Assembly: GCA_030715195.1 (NCBI GenBank)
Contig: JAUYVI010000002.1
Span: forward strand, 248,001 to 312,000
Length of the DNA: 64,000 nucleotides
Reading direction: 5' to 3'
From: Dongia sedimenti
Lineage (GTDB): Bacteria > Pseudomonadota > Alphaproteobacteria > Dongiales > Dongiaceae
The translations under genes were made by a program, and so were the position numbers. The notes below the pieces were generated by a model, which was not told the origin of the DNA, made no database searches, and worked only from the letters and a program-made list of their open reading frames with translations. Below are positions 63,966 through 64,000 of this stretch, in pieces. The stretch's first letter is position 1, and the number at the start of each line of letters is the position of its first letter.

Positions 63966-64000
63966 ATGGTAGCCGTTCCGGCTTGGTCCATCACAGCGGT
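63966..64000 (+). CDS. Start of a gene cut by the window edge
   Basis: An ATG preceded by AAGGG opens a frame (MVAVPAWSITA) that runs off the right edge 20 bases after psuG. It is too short to identify. Position suggests the third gene of the psuK-psuG unit. Confidence 0.35.
   Translation, partial: MVAVPAWSITA

Overview
The window is about 64 kb of GC-rich chromosomal DNA from an alphaproteobacterium, most likely a Rhodospirillales-type organism. The evidence is lineage-specific gene content: RcdA (DUF1465), the cell-cycle regulator TrcR (DUF1013), a small DUF1192 protein, COQ9, a three-subunit proton-pumping transhydrogenase, a GTG-started S21 and a cysteine-free L31. Nearly all genes are housekeeping or metabolic and are packed in short operons with overlapping stops and starts. 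I saw no tRNA, rRNA, CRISPR array, prophage or intact insertion sequence.

Layout. 1-10.2 kb: end of an unknown gene, an EEP-family hydrolase, cardiolipin synthase, a two-gene ABC exporter, a zinc alcohol dehydrogenase, a GGDEF protein, purE-purK and a secreted phytase/esterase-like protein. 10.4-14.9 kb: a PAS-type protein, then a polar amino-acid ABC operon (binding protein, two permeases, ATPase) with an IclR regulator as its last gene. 14.9-18.6 kb: COQ9, def, rpsU, a GH114-like secreted protein and three tandem VOC genes. 18.7-22.9 kb: a cloverleaf repeat, pntB-pntAB-pntAA and a lipoprotein acid phosphatase. 23-30.8 kb: a large membrane pentapeptide-repeat protein, an AarF/UbiB kinase, an M3 oligopeptidase and an acyl-CoA ligase. 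30.8-34.6 kb: a complete ykoFEDC thiamine-precursor ECF transporter behind a TPP riboswitch (minus strand). 34.6-36.8 kb: an AT-richer patch with unrecognised genes and one perfect DnaA box. 36.8-43.3 kb: a DMT permease and an oppABCDF operon. 43.6-47.1 kb: a fused indolepyruvate ferredoxin oxidoreductase. 47.2-51.9 kb: a UDP-glucuronate-type epimerase, two related two-helix membrane proteins flanking a PaaK-like ligase, and a DUF1345 protein. 52-56.3 kb: imperfect repeats, an MsbA-like exporter, cyaY, rpmE, rcdA and an hsp20 gene behind a ROSE-type RNA thermometer and a candidate sigma-32 promoter. 56.3-58.9 kb: an alpha/beta hydrolase coupled to metY, plus the unusual metY leader. 58.9-64 kb: a 2OG-Fe(II) oxygenase, a DUF1192 protein, a quinone oxidoreductase, trcR, psuK-psuG and the start of another gene.

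The most interesting unexplained structure is at about 58.38-58.73 kb. The metY transcript is predicted to begin with a 14-nt sequence that is perfectly complementary to the segment just before a strong terminator on the same strand. That terminator has no gene in front of it, so it looks like the 3' end of a small RNA. The metY leader also carries a terminator-like hairpin before a start codon that lacks a Shine-Dalgarno sequence. Other points worth a look are the pentapeptide membrane protein, the paralogous two-helix proteins around the ligase, the triplicated VOC genes, the 52.0-52.3 kb repeats and the AT-rich patch.
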